The notes beneath the pieces are model-generated. The model searched no databases and had not been told where the DNA came from. It was given only the letters and a program-made list of their open reading frames with translations. 64,000 nucleotides of DNA, from assembly GCA_902780635.1 (NCBI GenBank), contig CACZGH010000021.1, forward strand, positions 1 to 64,000, read 5' to 3'. A program made the translations under genes and the position numbers. Positions 17,216 to 25,922 of this stretch are shown here, piece by piece. This DNA comes from an uncultured Prevotellaceae bacterium (GTDB lineage Bacteria; Bacteroidota; Bacteroidia; Bacteroidales; Bacteroidaceae). Numbering within the stretch: position 1 is the first letter of the stretch; each line of letters starts with the position of its first letter.

Positions 17216-17736
17216 GTGTCGAGTTTTTGTGTCAAGATTTTTTGATATGCTAATCGTTCGTCACCAGATGCCAAGTAGATGATTCCACAGTAGGTGAAAC
17301 CGTGCTTGGCTATTTGGTGTTGCATGATGCGGTTGTCGCGATGGGTGTCAATGCGAATATTGGGGTCATGAGAGAAACAAAACGCCATGATGTCGCTGAA
17401 GATGCCATGAACGTCGGGATAACTGGCTATCCGGTGGATGACATGATAGGATAGGCTGTCGTCAAGCCACGCTCCGTCGTAGATCGCGTCGTAGGTAGGT
17501 TCCGGTGAAGGTAGAAAAGCAAAGTAACCGACCACCTGCCCTTCCTCCTCTATGACAAAGCCACCCCCTCTTGCCATGTCGGTGGTGATGACGTCCTCTG
17601 AAGGGTATCCCTCTCCCCATTGATGTGTGTTGCCCGACTGCCGCATGATGCCCTTTGCGGCCTCCATGACTTTCATGATTGCTGCCAAGTCTGTCGCTTG
17701 GGCTGCTCTGATGATCCTTTTTGGTGTCTCACCCAT
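17212..17736 (-). CDS. GNAT-family N-acetyltransferase
   Basis: Starting at ATG 17736 gives 174 residues. The longer frame to 17802 would run into the carbonic anhydrase gene and is not favoured. The pattern is GNAT-like: IIRAAQATDLAAIMKVMEAA at the start, GGGFVIEEEGQVVGYFAF as the central strands, and IRIDTHRDNRIMQHQIAKHGF, where N-R-I-M-Q is the usual acetyl-CoA-proximal helix, then GFTYCGIIYL. The acceptor is unknown. It lies between carbonic anhydrase (22 bp gap) and cobT (4-bp overlap), so one transcript probably carries all three. Confidence 0.8.
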   Translation of the reverse strand: MGETPKRIIRAAQATDLAAIMKVMEAAKGIMRQSGNTHQWGEGYPSEDVITTDMARGGGFVIEEEGQVVGYFAFLPSPEPTYDAIYDGAWLDDSLSYHVIHRIASYPDVHGIFSDIMAFCFSHDPNIRIDTHRDNRIMQHQIAKHGFTYCGIIYLASGDERLAYQKILTQKLDT

Positions 17737-17758
17737 GGGTTTCTTTACAAATAGCTCC

Positions 17759-18307
17759 TTATGCCGTGACGACCTCACACAGTTCACCTGTCTCAGAATC
17801 AATGATGAATCCCCTCACAACCACGTCCTTGGGCACAAGCGAATGAGTCGAGATGGTCTCCACCGTCTTCTTGACGGAGGTCGGCGTGTCTTTGAATCCC
17901 TCCAGCCATGTGTCCAGGTCGATGCCACATTTGCGGATGGTGTCGAGCGTCTCGTTGGTCACGCCACGGGCGATCATCTCATGATGGAAATGCTCAAAAC
18001 TCATGTGGCACGCACCGCAATGCGAGTGTGCCACGACCATGATTTCCTCTACGCCCAGTTCATAGATGGCGACGATCAGACTACGCATGGCGGAATCAAA
18101 GGGAGAAATCACCAGACCCCCAGCGTTTTTGATGATTTTGGCGTCGCCGTTTTTCAATCCGAGGGCAGCGGGCAGTAGTTCGGTCAGCCTGGTGTCCATA
18201 CACGAAAGCACTGCCAACTTCTTGTCGGGGTACTTGTCGGTGAGATACTTCTCATAGCCTTTCTGGGCCACGAACGTTTTGTTGTATTCAATAATCTGGT
18301 CTATCAT
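17759..18307 (-). CDS. beta-class carbonic anhydrase
   Basis: The 182-residue protein has the zinc ligands of the beta class: Cys 36 in LSCMDTR, with the Asp 38-Arg 40 dyad, and His 94 and Cys 97 in AHSHCGAC. KIIKNAGGLV near residue 57 is the usual next block. It interconverts CO2 and bicarbonate in the cytoplasm, which matters for succinate- and propionate-producing anaerobes that fix CO2. The C-terminus (VVRGFIIDSETGELCEV) fits the YvdA-like branch. The upstream antiporter gene is 132 bp away; no TAnnTTTG box was found before this gene, so read-through from nhaC is possible. Confidence 0.92.
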   Translation of the reverse strand: MIDQIIEYNKTFVAQKGYEKYLTDKYPDKKLAVLSCMDTRLTELLPAALGLKNGDAKIIKNAGGLVISPFDSAMRSLIVAIYELGVEEIMVVAHSHCGACHMSFEHFHHEMIARGVTNETLDTIRKCGIDLDTWLEGFKDTPTSVKKTVETISTHSLVPKDVVVRGFIIDSETGELCEVVTA

Positions 18308-18402
18308 ATATGCTATTTCTTTATTGATGTTTCGAATTCGTTCAACTCAGACTTTACATTCACCAATCATCATTGAACCCAAAGCGATGATTTGCGGACT
18401 AT

Positions 18403-18440
18403 TGTCTGAACTCCTCAACTCCTGAACTCCTCAACTCCTT
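18403..18440. repeat. short-period repeat, copy 1 (8-bp units SAACTCCT)
   Basis: Four units of GAACTCCT/CAACTCCT follow TGTCT. The 38-bp segment matches 25853-25890 at 36 positions. It touches the stop codon of the antiporter gene, as the other copy lies just after the maeB stop, both in the same orientation relative to the gene. Confidence 0.75.
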
Positions 18441-19858
18441 CAACTTAAATTTTTCATCTTCCTGATTTTCCATCCAAAGGCAGCCACCGTGATACTGACG
18501 ATGGGCGAGAGCAGATTGAAGAAACAGTAGGGCAGGTAGGTCAGTGTGGCCACACCAAGTACAGTGCTCTGAGTGAGACCACAGGTGTTCCATGGCACCA
18601 ACACGGAGGTGACGGTGCCACCATCCTCGCATGAGCGGCTCAGCAGCCGTGGCTCATAACCCATTTTGGCGTAGAGTTCCTTGAACATCGAACTGGTGAG
18701 GATGATGGACAGGAACTGGTCGGCAGAGGTGATGTTGAGGAAGATGGCGCTGCCCACAGTGGAAGCCACCAGGGAAACCGTACCACGAACCAGGCGCTGG
18801 AAGTATTTCATGATGTCGGCCAACTGCCCAGTGGCAGTCAGGGCCCCGGCGAAGACCTGGGCACAGATGATCAGCCAGATGGTGGGCATCATGCCACTCA
18901 TACCACGTGTGGTGACCAGTTGGTCGAGTTCACTGACACCTGTGGAGATGGATGTCTTGTCATAACAGGCGCGGATGATTCCTTCGTACAGTCCTAAGAA
19001 ACCAGGGTCGCTATGGCTTCCGGCGATCTCCCTGATGCGGTCGGGCTGCACGCCAAGTGCCACAAGGGCTGCAATGAAAGTGGCGAGAAAGAGCACCACC
19101 AGTGATGGCCATCGGCGGGCTATCATTATGCCCATCACCAGAGGCACCAGCAAGAGCCATGGAGAGATGACAAAGGTCTGTGACAGACCGTCCATGAACT
19201 GTGCGACATCACCTTCTCCCGACACATCCATGACAAGACCCGATATCAGGAAGATGACGATGGCCACCGTAAAGGTGGGTACCGTCGTCTGCATCATATA
19301 TTTAATATGTGTGAAAAGCGGTGTGCCCACCACACTCGAGGCCAGCACCGTCGTGTCGGAGAGCGGAGAGAGTTTGTCGCCGAAATAGGCCCCGCTGATG
19401 ATGGCACCGGCTATCCAACCGTCAGAGAATCCCAGTGCTTTTCCGATTCCAAGCAGTGCCACACCTACGGTGGCGATGGTGGTCCATGAGGAGCCGATCA
19501 GCAGGCTGACGATCGCGCAGATGATGCAACTGCTCACCAGAAACCATTGTGGTGACAGGATCTGAAGACCATAGTAAATCATGGTGGGCACAATGCCCGA
19601 CACCATCCACGTACCTCCGATAGCACCTATCAACAGCAGGATGATGATGGAAGGAGTGCAACTGGCTACCTTTTGGGTGATTTCCTTGTCAAGGTTGTCC
19701 CAAGTGAGGCGTTTGACGCTCCAACCGATGAGCACACTGACACCTGTGGCTATGATCAGCGCCACCTGGCTGGCTCCGTCGAGTGTGGCATTGCCAAAGA
19801 CGGAAATACAGCATACCAGGAGTGCGATGAGGACGATGAAAGGGATAAATGCTAGCAT
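18440..19858 (-). CDS. nhaC: NhaC-family Na+/H+ antiporter
   Basis: Starting at ATG 19858 gives 472 residues; the frame to 19909 is rejected because the -7 box at 19876-19883 lies inside it. About eleven hydrophobic segments are seen, beginning MLAFIPFIVLIALLVCCISV. Family marks are IGAIGGTWMVSGIVPT, SLLIGSSWTTIATVGVALLGIG and GAIISGAYFGDKLSPLSDTT. It should exchange Na+ for H+ (or malate-linked, as in some NhaC relatives) across the inner membrane. The stop is overlapped by the 8-bp repeat array. Carbonic anhydrase, a pH-related partner, lies downstream. Confidence 0.88.
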   Translation of the reverse strand: MLAFIPFIVLIALLVCCISVFGNATLDGASQVALIIATGVSVLIGWSVKRLTWDNLDKEITQKVASCTPSIIILLLIGAIGGTWMVSGIVPTMIYYGLQILSPQWFLVSSCIICAIVSLLIGSSWTTIATVGVALLGIGKALGFSDGWIAGAIISGAYFGDKLSPLSDTTVLASSVVGTPLFTHIKYMMQTTVPTFTVAIVIFLISGLVMDVSGEGDVAQFMDGLSQTFVISPWLLLVPLVMGIMIARRWPSLVVLFLATFIAALVALGVQPDRIREIAGSHSDPGFLGLYEGIIRACYDKTSISTGVSELDQLVTTRGMSGMMPTIWLIICAQVFAGALTATGQLADIMKYFQRLVRGTVSLVASTVGSAIFLNITSADQFLSIILTSSMFKELYAKMGYEPRLLSRSCEDGGTVTSVLVPWNTCGLTQSTVLGVATLTYLPYCFFNLLSPIVSITVAAFGWKIRKMKNLS

Positions 19859-19875
19859 GGAATGATATTTGGTGG

Positions 19876-19883
19876 CAAAATTA
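19876..19883 (-). promoter_or_regulatory. -7 box of nhaC
   Basis: TAATTTTG followed by C on the minus strand, 18 bp before the ATG at 19858. It decides the start of nhaC. Confidence 0.55.
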
Positions 19884-19928
19884 GCAAATATTGTTGTAAT
19901 TTGACACAATTGTGGGGGAAAAACTCAC

Positions 19929-19959
19929 TTGCATAAACCAAAATAAAATGTTATCTTTG
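19929..19959 (+). promoter_or_regulatory. promoter of the GH2-GH28-CE12 cluster
   Basis: TTG at 19929-19931, 20 bp, then TATCTTTG at 19952-19959, a good match to both Bacteroidota elements, 53 bp before the ATG at 20013. It is divergent from the nhaC promoter, with 68 bp between the two -7 boxes. Confidence 0.65.
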
Positions 19960-20012
19960 CATCCGAAAGTGTGTTTGTCATTCACACAAAAAACTGATCA
20001 ACTAAAACATCT

Positions 20013-23000
20013 ATGAGACACCGATTGACCACATTCCTGTGCTTGCTGTTCTGCACCGTCGTTCTCACGCCGGTCAGCGGTAGACAGAAACTCAATTTCA
20101 ATGCAGACTGGCTGTTGTGGGTGGGCGACCATCCTGACATGTCGCAGACCGATTACGACGAACACGGGTGGCAGCACGTCACCCTGCCACATGCTTTTAA
20201 TGAGGATGAGGCGTTCGCTCGTGACATCGTCGACCTCACCGACACCATTGTATGGTACCGCAAGCATTTCACCCTCACTGAGCAAGACCTGAAGGGCAAG
20301 GTGTTTGTGGAACTGGAGGGTGCCCGTCAGGGTGCTGATGTGTGGCTCAACGGTCAGGAGGTGGGATTCTCCGACAATGGCGTCATGGCCTTTGGCTTCG
20401 ACCTGACACCCTACGTCCATGCGGGCGAGAATGTCATCGCTGTGCGCTGTGACAACAGTTGGACCTATCGTGACAGGACCCTTGACAGCCGTTACCAGTG
20501 GAACGACCGCAACTTCAACGCCAACTACGGCGGTCTGCCCAAAAACATCTATCTGCACCTGACAGGAAAACTCTATCAGACCTTGCCCCTCTACAGCAAT
20601 CTAGGCACCACGGGCACCTATGTCTATGCCACAGACTACGACATCGCCCAGCGTAAAGCCGTGGTACACGTCGAGTCGCAGGTGCGCAATGAGGATGACC
20701 ACGACCGTACGTTCCGGCTTTTCGCCCGTGTGCTCAATGCCGACAATCAGTTGGCGGCCATCATCTCAGGGCAGCCCGTCACCCTGAAACCTGGTGAGAC
20801 ACGCACGGTGACCATTCAGAGAGAGATGGAAGGACTGCACTTCTGGTCATGGGGCTACGGATATCTCTACACCGTGAAGACCTTCCTGGCAGAGGGCGAT
20901 GCCGACAAAGCCCCATTGTCCCTTGACGCGGCATCCGACGAGGTCATCATCCGCACGGGCTTCCGTAAGACTCGTTTCGGTGAGGGAAAGATATGGCTCA
21001 ACGACCGCGTCATCATGATACATGGCTACGCTCAGCGTACCAGCAACGAGTGGCCTGCCGTGGGCATCAGTGTGCCTGCATGGATGAGCGACTACAGCAA
21101 CAGCCTCATGGTCGAGTCGGGCGGCAATCTCGTGCGGTGGATGCATGTCACACCCTGGAAACAGGACATTGAGTCGTGCGACCGTGTGGGGCTCATACAG
21201 GCCATGCCCGCTGGCGACGCCGAGAAAGATGTGGAGGGCGCGCGGTGGACGCAGCGCACCGCACTCATGCGCGATGCCATCATCTACAACCGCAACAACC
21301 CCAGCATCCTCTTCTATGAGAGTGGCAACGAGAGCATCAGCCGCGAACACATGTTGGAGATGAAACAGTTGCGTGACACCTACGACCCCCATGGCGGACG
21401 GGCAGTCGGCTCAAGGGAAATGCTGGATATCAACGAGGCCGAGTATGGTGGTGAGATGCTCTATATCAACAAGAGCGGCAAGCACCCAATGTGGGCCATG
21501 GAGTATTGCCGGGATGAAGGCCTCCGCAAGTATTGGAATGCCCTTAGTTACCCATATCATCAGGAAGGTGACGGGCCGCTCTATCGGGGCAATCCCGCTC
21601 GAGAGTACAATCACAATATGGACGAGATGGCCATAGAGATGGTGCGCCGCTGGTATGACTACTGGCTCGAACGCCCAGGCACCGGCCGTCGCGTCAGCAG
21701 CGGTGGAGTGAAAATCGTGTTTTCCGACACCAACACCCACCACCGGGGAGAGTCCAACTACCGCACCAGTGGTGTCACCGACGCCATGCGCATTCCTAAG
21801 GATGCATTCTTCGCCCATCAGGTGATGTGGACAGGATGGGTGGACGACGAACAACCTCGTACCCACATCATAGGCCACTGGAACTACCCCGAAGGAACCC
21901 ATCCACCGGTGTATGTGGTAAGCAATGGTGAGGATGTGGAACTCTTCCTCAATGGTGTGTCGTTAGGACATGGAGAGCGCTCCTATCACTACCTCTTCTC
22001 CTTCGCCGACGTGGCGTTCGCCCCTGGTCGTCTTGAGGCTGTGGCATATGATGCCAATGGCGTCGAACAGAGTCGCAGTGTGCTGGAGACCGCAGGAGAA
22101 CCCCACCACCTCAGCCTGACCACCATCGAAAACCCTGAAGGATTCAAGGCCGATGGTGCAGATATGGCCATCGTGCAAGTAGAGGTGGTCGACCAGCAAG
22201 GACGGCGCTGTCCGCTCGACGACCGCATGATACATTTCACCCTCGCCGGCGAGGGACAATGGCGTGGAGGCATCGCCACACGCAATAACAAAGACTTCCA
22301 GGTCGCTGACACCAATCGTGACAAGTCGTTGCTCGACGCCGCCAACGTGAAGAATATGTCCGACAACTATGTGTTATCTACAAGCCTCCCTGTAGAGTGT
22401 GGCGTCAATCGTGTGTTGGTGCGTAGCACGGTCAATCCCGGCGACATCGTCGTCTATGCCAGCGCAGAGGGATTGGGAAGACCCGTGAGCGTGAAGCTGC
22501 AAACACAGCCTGTGACGACTGAGGCCAACCTTCCCGCATTGACCCTCAAAGGTCATCTTGACAGGGGAGAGACCCCTCTCACCCCTTCCTATCACGACCA
22601 GGCCACGACGGTGCCCATCCGCTCTGCTGTGGCAGGCTGTGACGCAGACAACGCCGTCAACAGCTTCGATGACAACGAACTGTCGGAGTGGAAAAACGAC
22701 GGCCGTCTCTCCACGGCATGGATTACTTACCAGCTCGACCACAAAGCTGTCATTGATGATATCTGTCTGAAACTTACTGGATGGCGCCTGAGAAGTTATC
22801 CACTTGAGATCTATGCCGGCAAACGCCTCATCTGGAGCGGAGAGACCAACCGCAGCCTCGGATACATCCATCTGACACCCACCGTACAGGTCAAGACCGA
22901 CCAAGTGACGATACGCCTGAAGGGTGCCGGAAAAGACAAGGACGCCTTTGGCGGTATCGTAGAGGTGGCTGAGCCGGCCGCTGGCGAACTCGACCTCTTC

Positions 23001-23075
23001 AAGGCGAAGAATGGGGGAGAGACCCGTCATGAGTTGCGCATCGTCGAGGTCGACTTCCTCACGCACACGAAATAA
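20013..23075 (+). CDS. GH2-family glycoside hydrolase (beta-galactosidase-like), multidomain
   Basis: The 1,020-residue enzyme has a signal peptide (ending TPVSGRQ near residue 25), the GH2 sugar-binding domain (DIVDLTDTIVWYRKHF, LEGARQGADVWLNGQEVG), an Ig-like domain, and a barrel with RHS-type IHGYAQR (replacing the usual G-x-N-x-H), acid/base Glu 440 (FYESGNES) and probable nucleophile Glu 497 (WAMEYCRD). C-terminal parts include a DUF4982-like segment (VELFLNGVSLGHGER), an invasin-type Ig domain and a discoidin-like module (about 870-1000). It is expected in the periplasm. With GH28 and CE12 downstream, the likely target is a galactose- or glucuronate-bearing side chain of rhamnogalacturonan. 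Confidence 0.85.
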   Translation: MRHRLTTFLCLLFCTVVLTPVSGRQKLNFNADWLLWVGDHPDMSQTDYDEHGWQHVTLPHAFNEDEAFARDIVDLTDTIVWYRKHFTLTEQDLKGKVFVELEGARQGADVWLNGQEVGFSDNGVMAFGFDLTPYVHAGENVIAVRCDNSWTYRDRTLDSRYQWNDRNFNANYGGLPKNIYLHLTGKLYQTLPLYSNLGTTGTYVYATDYDIAQRKAVVHVESQVRNEDDHDRTFRLFARVLNADNQLAAIISGQPVTLKPGETRTVTIQREMEGLHFWSWGYGYLYTVKTFLAEGDADKAPLSLDAASDEVIIRTGFRKTRFGEGKIWLNDRVIMIHGYAQRTSNEWPAVGISVPAWMSDYSNSLMVESGGNLVRWMHVTPWKQDIESCDRVGLIQAMPAGDAEKDVEGARWTQRTALMRDAIIYNRNNPSILFYESGNESISREHMLEMKQLRDTYDPHGGRAVGSREMLDINEAEYGGEMLYINKSGKHPMWAMEYCRDEGLRKYWNALSYPYHQEGDGPLYRGNPAREYNHNMDEMAIEMVRRWYDYWLERPGTGRRVSSGGVKIVFSDTNTHHRGESNYRTSGVTDAMRIPKDAFFAHQVMWTGWVDDEQPRTHIIGHWNYPEGTHPPVYVVSNGEDVELFLNGVSLGHGERSYHYLFSFADVAFAPGRLEAVAYDANGVEQSRSVLETAGEPHHLSLTTIENPEGFKADGADMAIVQVEVVDQQGRRCPLDDRMIHFTLAGEGQWRGGIATRNNKDFQVADTNRDKSLLDAANVKNMSDNYVLSTSLPVECGVNRVLVRSTVNPGDIVVYASAEGLGRPVSVKLQTQPVTTEANLPALTLKGHLDRGETPLTPSYHDQATTVPIRSAVAGCDADNAVNSFDDNELSEWKNDGRLSTAWITYQLDHKAVIDDICLKLTGWRLRSYPLEIYAGKRLIWSGETNRSLGYIHLTPTVQVKTDQVTIRLKGAGKDKDAFGGIVEVAEPAAGELDLFKAKNGGETRHELRIVEVDFLTHTK

Positions 23076-23114
23076 CCAGCATCAATTATTGAAACTCACC
23101 CAAACTACGAGATA

Positions 23115-24512
23115 ATGAAAAAACAACGTGTATTATGGATCGTCATATGCCTGGCCTTCACGATGGGCATGCAGGCCAGTGGCGTGTACAATGTGTGTGA
23201 CTATGGCGCCAAAGGCGACGGAAAAACCCTCGACCATGGGGCCATCAACCGGGCTATAGACGCCTGCGTGGCGGGTGGCGGCGGACAGGTGCTGGTGCCT
23301 GCTGGTACTTATCTCTGCGGTAGCATCCACCTCAAGAGCCATGTCGACCTGCATCTGATGACTGGTGCCACCATCCTCGCTGCTCCCGGCGAGATGAAAG
23401 TATATGATGAGAGTGAGGTGTTTGGCGCACCGGAATACCAGGATGGCGGTCATACCTATTTCCACAATAGTCTGATTTGGGCAGAGGGTCAGGAACATAT
23501 CTCCATCACAGGCTTTGGCAGGATCGACGGCGAGGGCTTGACCAAGAGAGACACTGAGACGGCTGGCAATGTGCAGGGTGGCAGCATCGGTACCGGCGAC
23601 AAAGCCATCGCACTCAAACAGTGTCGCCATGTCACCATTCGCGACATCACCATCTTTCGCGGCGGACATTTCGCCATCATCGTCACGGGATGCGACATCG
23701 GTACCATCGACAATGTGCTCATCGACACCAACCGTGACGGCATCGATATCGACTGCTGCAAATATTTCACCGTCAGCAACACCAAGGTCAACACCCCCAA
23801 CGACGATGCCATTGTGCTCAAAAGTTCTTATGCCCTGAAAAAACCTGTGCTCACCGAGCACATCCTTATCACCAATTGTATGGTGACAGGTTACAAACTA
23901 GGCACCTTCCTCGACGGCACTTATGTGCCTGAAAAAGTCAACTGGGTATGTGGGCGTATCAAACTCGGCACGGAGAGCAATGGCGGCTACCGCAACATCA
24001 CCATCTCCAACTGCTCATGTATGTGGAGCAGCGGACTGGCTTTTGAGGAAGTGGACCAGGGACGCATGGAGAATATCGTGGTGTCGAATATCTCGTTGAG
24101 CCATGTGCATCACTATCCCATTTATATCACCACCGGTTGCCGCAACCGTGGACCCAAGGAGCGCACCGACGTGTCGTCAGCACGCGATATCTATATCGAC
24201 AATGTGATAGCCGACGACTGCGACTCGCTAGCAGGCATCATCATCACCGGCATGGAGGGACATCCCATCCGCAATGTGTCGCTGAGCAACATACGCATCC
24301 AGTATCGTGGCGGTGGCAAAAAGACCGACCAACCCTACCGGGAGCAGAGCACCCACTATCCGGAGCCACGCTGGGCAGGACCAACCCCCTCCTATGGCCT
24401 CTATGCGCGCCATGTAGACGGACTGCGGTTGCACAATGTGAAATTTGATTTGCTGAAAGAGGATGAGCGTCCCGCTATCCTCATGGAAGATGTGAAGAAT
24501 GTGGAACAATAA
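23115..24512 (+). CDS. GH28 polygalacturonase / rhamnogalacturonan hydrolase-like
   Basis: The 465-residue protein has a signal peptide (ending MGMQASG) and the right-handed beta-helix of GH28. Catalytic acids are visible as Asp 208 (NRDGID, in place of the common NTD) and Asp 230-Asp 231 (PNDDAIVLKSS). RIK is present in GRIKLGTE. The GHG loop of classical polygalacturonases is not seen; GYKLGT stands near its place, which suggests a different specificity, such as rhamnogalacturonan or an exo-acting mode. It starts 39 bp after the GH2 gene and 30 bp before the CE12 start. Confidence 0.85.
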   Translation: MKKQRVLWIVICLAFTMGMQASGVYNVCDYGAKGDGKTLDHGAINRAIDACVAGGGGQVLVPAGTYLCGSIHLKSHVDLHLMTGATILAAPGEMKVYDESEVFGAPEYQDGGHTYFHNSLIWAEGQEHISITGFGRIDGEGLTKRDTETAGNVQGGSIGTGDKAIALKQCRHVTIRDITIFRGGHFAIIVTGCDIGTIDNVLIDTNRDGIDIDCCKYFTVSNTKVNTPNDDAIVLKSSYALKKPVLTEHILITNCMVTGYKLGTFLDGTYVPEKVNWVCGRIKLGTESNGGYRNITISNCSCMWSSGLAFEEVDQGRMENIVVSNISLSHVHHYPIYITTGCRNRGPKERTDVSSARDIYIDNVIADDCDSLAGIIITGMEGHPIRNVSLSNIRIQYRGGGKKTDQPYREQSTHYPEPRWAGPTPSYGLYARHVDGLRLHNVKFDLLKEDERPAILMEDVKNVEQ

Positions 24513-24542
24513 AACATGTCATCAAATAAAAATACAACAGAT

Positions 24543-25718
24543 ATGAAAAGAGTGACGACCATCCTGTTTTTATGCCTTTTTGCCACCCTGCCTTCGCTGG
24601 CCCAGACGGTGGAACTCAACAAAGTAAGTGACCGGCCTTTTTTCTATTCCGTGGCTGTGCCTGACGGCAATTACAAGGTGACGGTGACATTAGGTTCTAA
24701 AAAGCGCGCTGCCAAGACTGTGGTGCGCGCCGAGAGCCGTCGCCTCTTCGTCGAGGAAGTGCCTACTAAGAAAGGAAAGTTTGCCACCTATAGTTTTGTG
24801 GTCAATAAGCGTTCTCCGCGCATCGACAGCCAGAATGTGGTGAAAATCAAAGAGCGGGAGAAAGACTATCTCAACTGGGACGACTCGCTCACACTGGAGT
24901 TCAATGGCGCTGCACCTGCCGTGAAGTCTATCAGCATCGAGCCGGACACGACGGCCCTGACGGTGTTTCTCTGTGGCAACTCCACCGTGGTGGACCAGAA
25001 TAGTGAGCCGTGGGCCAGCTGGGGGCAGATGATTCCACGGTGGTTTGACGAGCAGGTGGCCATCTCCAACCATGCCGAGAGCGGTCTCACCGCCCGTACT
25101 TTCTTAGGCAGCAACCGCCTGGACAAGATCCTGTCGATGATGAGGCCTGGCGACTATGTGCTGTGTGAGTTTGGACACAATGACGAGAAAGAGAAACGTC
25201 CTGGCGATGGTGCCTGGTATCATTATGTCTACAATCTGAAAATCTTTATAGACCGTGTGAGAGAGAAAGGCGGACACGTCGTGTTTCTGACACCCACAGC
25301 GCGCCGGCGTTTTGATGACGCTCAGCAGAAAATGGTCGACACCCATGGTGAGTTCCCCGCTGCCATGCGTGCCGTCGCAGCACGTGAGCAAGTGCCCCTC
25401 ATCGAACTCAACGGGATGACCACTGACTTTTTCGAGACCCTGGGTTTCGAAGGCAGCAAACGGGCATTGGTACACTATCCCGCCAATACGTTTGAGGGAC
25501 AGGACAAGGCGCTGGCCGACAACACCCACTTCAATCCTTATGGTGCCTACGAGGTGGCCAAGATGGTGGTGATGGGCATGAAACAACACCAGTTGCCCAT
25601 GCTGAAAGGATTGCGGAGTGACTGGGTCGACTTCGATCCCCGTCACCCCGACGATTTCAACACCTGGTATTGGTATCCCGCTCCTGCTGTGGAGACCAAG
25701 AAACCTGATGGGAATTAA
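24543..25718 (+). CDS. rhamnogalacturonan acetylesterase, CE12-like
   Basis: Start 24543 is preferred to 24516 because MKRVTTILFLCLFATLPSLA is a clean signal peptide. The 391-residue product has an N-terminal beta-sandwich (about 22-135) and then an SGNH hydrolase with Ser 147 (LCGNSTVV), Asn 213 (FGHNDE) and the Asp 326-His 329 pair (DNTHFNPYGA), as in CE12. It should remove acetyl groups from galacturonic acid in rhamnogalacturonan so that GH28-type enzymes can work. It is the last gene of the cluster; a long inverted repeat follows. Confidence 0.87.
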   Translation: MKRVTTILFLCLFATLPSLAQTVELNKVSDRPFFYSVAVPDGNYKVTVTLGSKKRAAKTVVRAESRRLFVEEVPTKKGKFATYSFVVNKRSPRIDSQNVVKIKEREKDYLNWDDSLTLEFNGAAPAVKSISIEPDTTALTVFLCGNSTVVDQNSEPWASWGQMIPRWFDEQVAISNHAESGLTARTFLGSNRLDKILSMMRPGDYVLCEFGHNDEKEKRPGDGAWYHYVYNLKIFIDRVREKGGHVVFLTPTARRRFDDAQQKMVDTHGEFPAAMRAVAAREQVPLIELNGMTTDFFETLGFEGSKRALVHYPANTFEGQDKALADNTHFNPYGAYEVAKMVVMGMKQHQLPMLKGLRSDWVDFDPRHPDDFNTWYWYPAPAVETKKPDGN

Positions 25719-25732
25719 TTGGTTCTCTATTT

Positions 25733-25890
25733 AGGAGTTTAGGAGTTGAGGAGTGCAGGAGTTAAGGAGTTGAGGAGTTGAGGAGTTCAGACAATACCCC
25801 ATATACCCATAACGTGAGAATGTGGAGTAATGTTTGAAAGAATATGGAGTAATGTCTGAACTCCTGAACTCCTGCACTCCTCAACTCCTT
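25733..25890. repeat. long inverted repeat made of 8-bp units between convergent genes
   Basis: The left arm (25733-25793) is a degenerate array of AGGAGTTS units; the right arm (25853-25890) is its complement. A 22-bp stretch at 25742-25763 pairs perfectly with 25867-25888, and 25782-25793 pairs perfectly with 25853-25864. The right arm is nearly identical to 18403-18440. It could form a long hairpin in transcripts from either side and act as a two-way terminator. Confidence 0.75.
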
Positions 25891-25922
25891 TTCTTATAAT
25901 TTTCTGACTTCCGCTTTAGTCC

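Noticed and set aside
16148-18307. Cobalamin riboswitch near cobT
   Set aside because: No leader of suitable length or B12-box-like sequence was seen upstream of the carbonic anhydrase, acetyltransferase or cobT genes.
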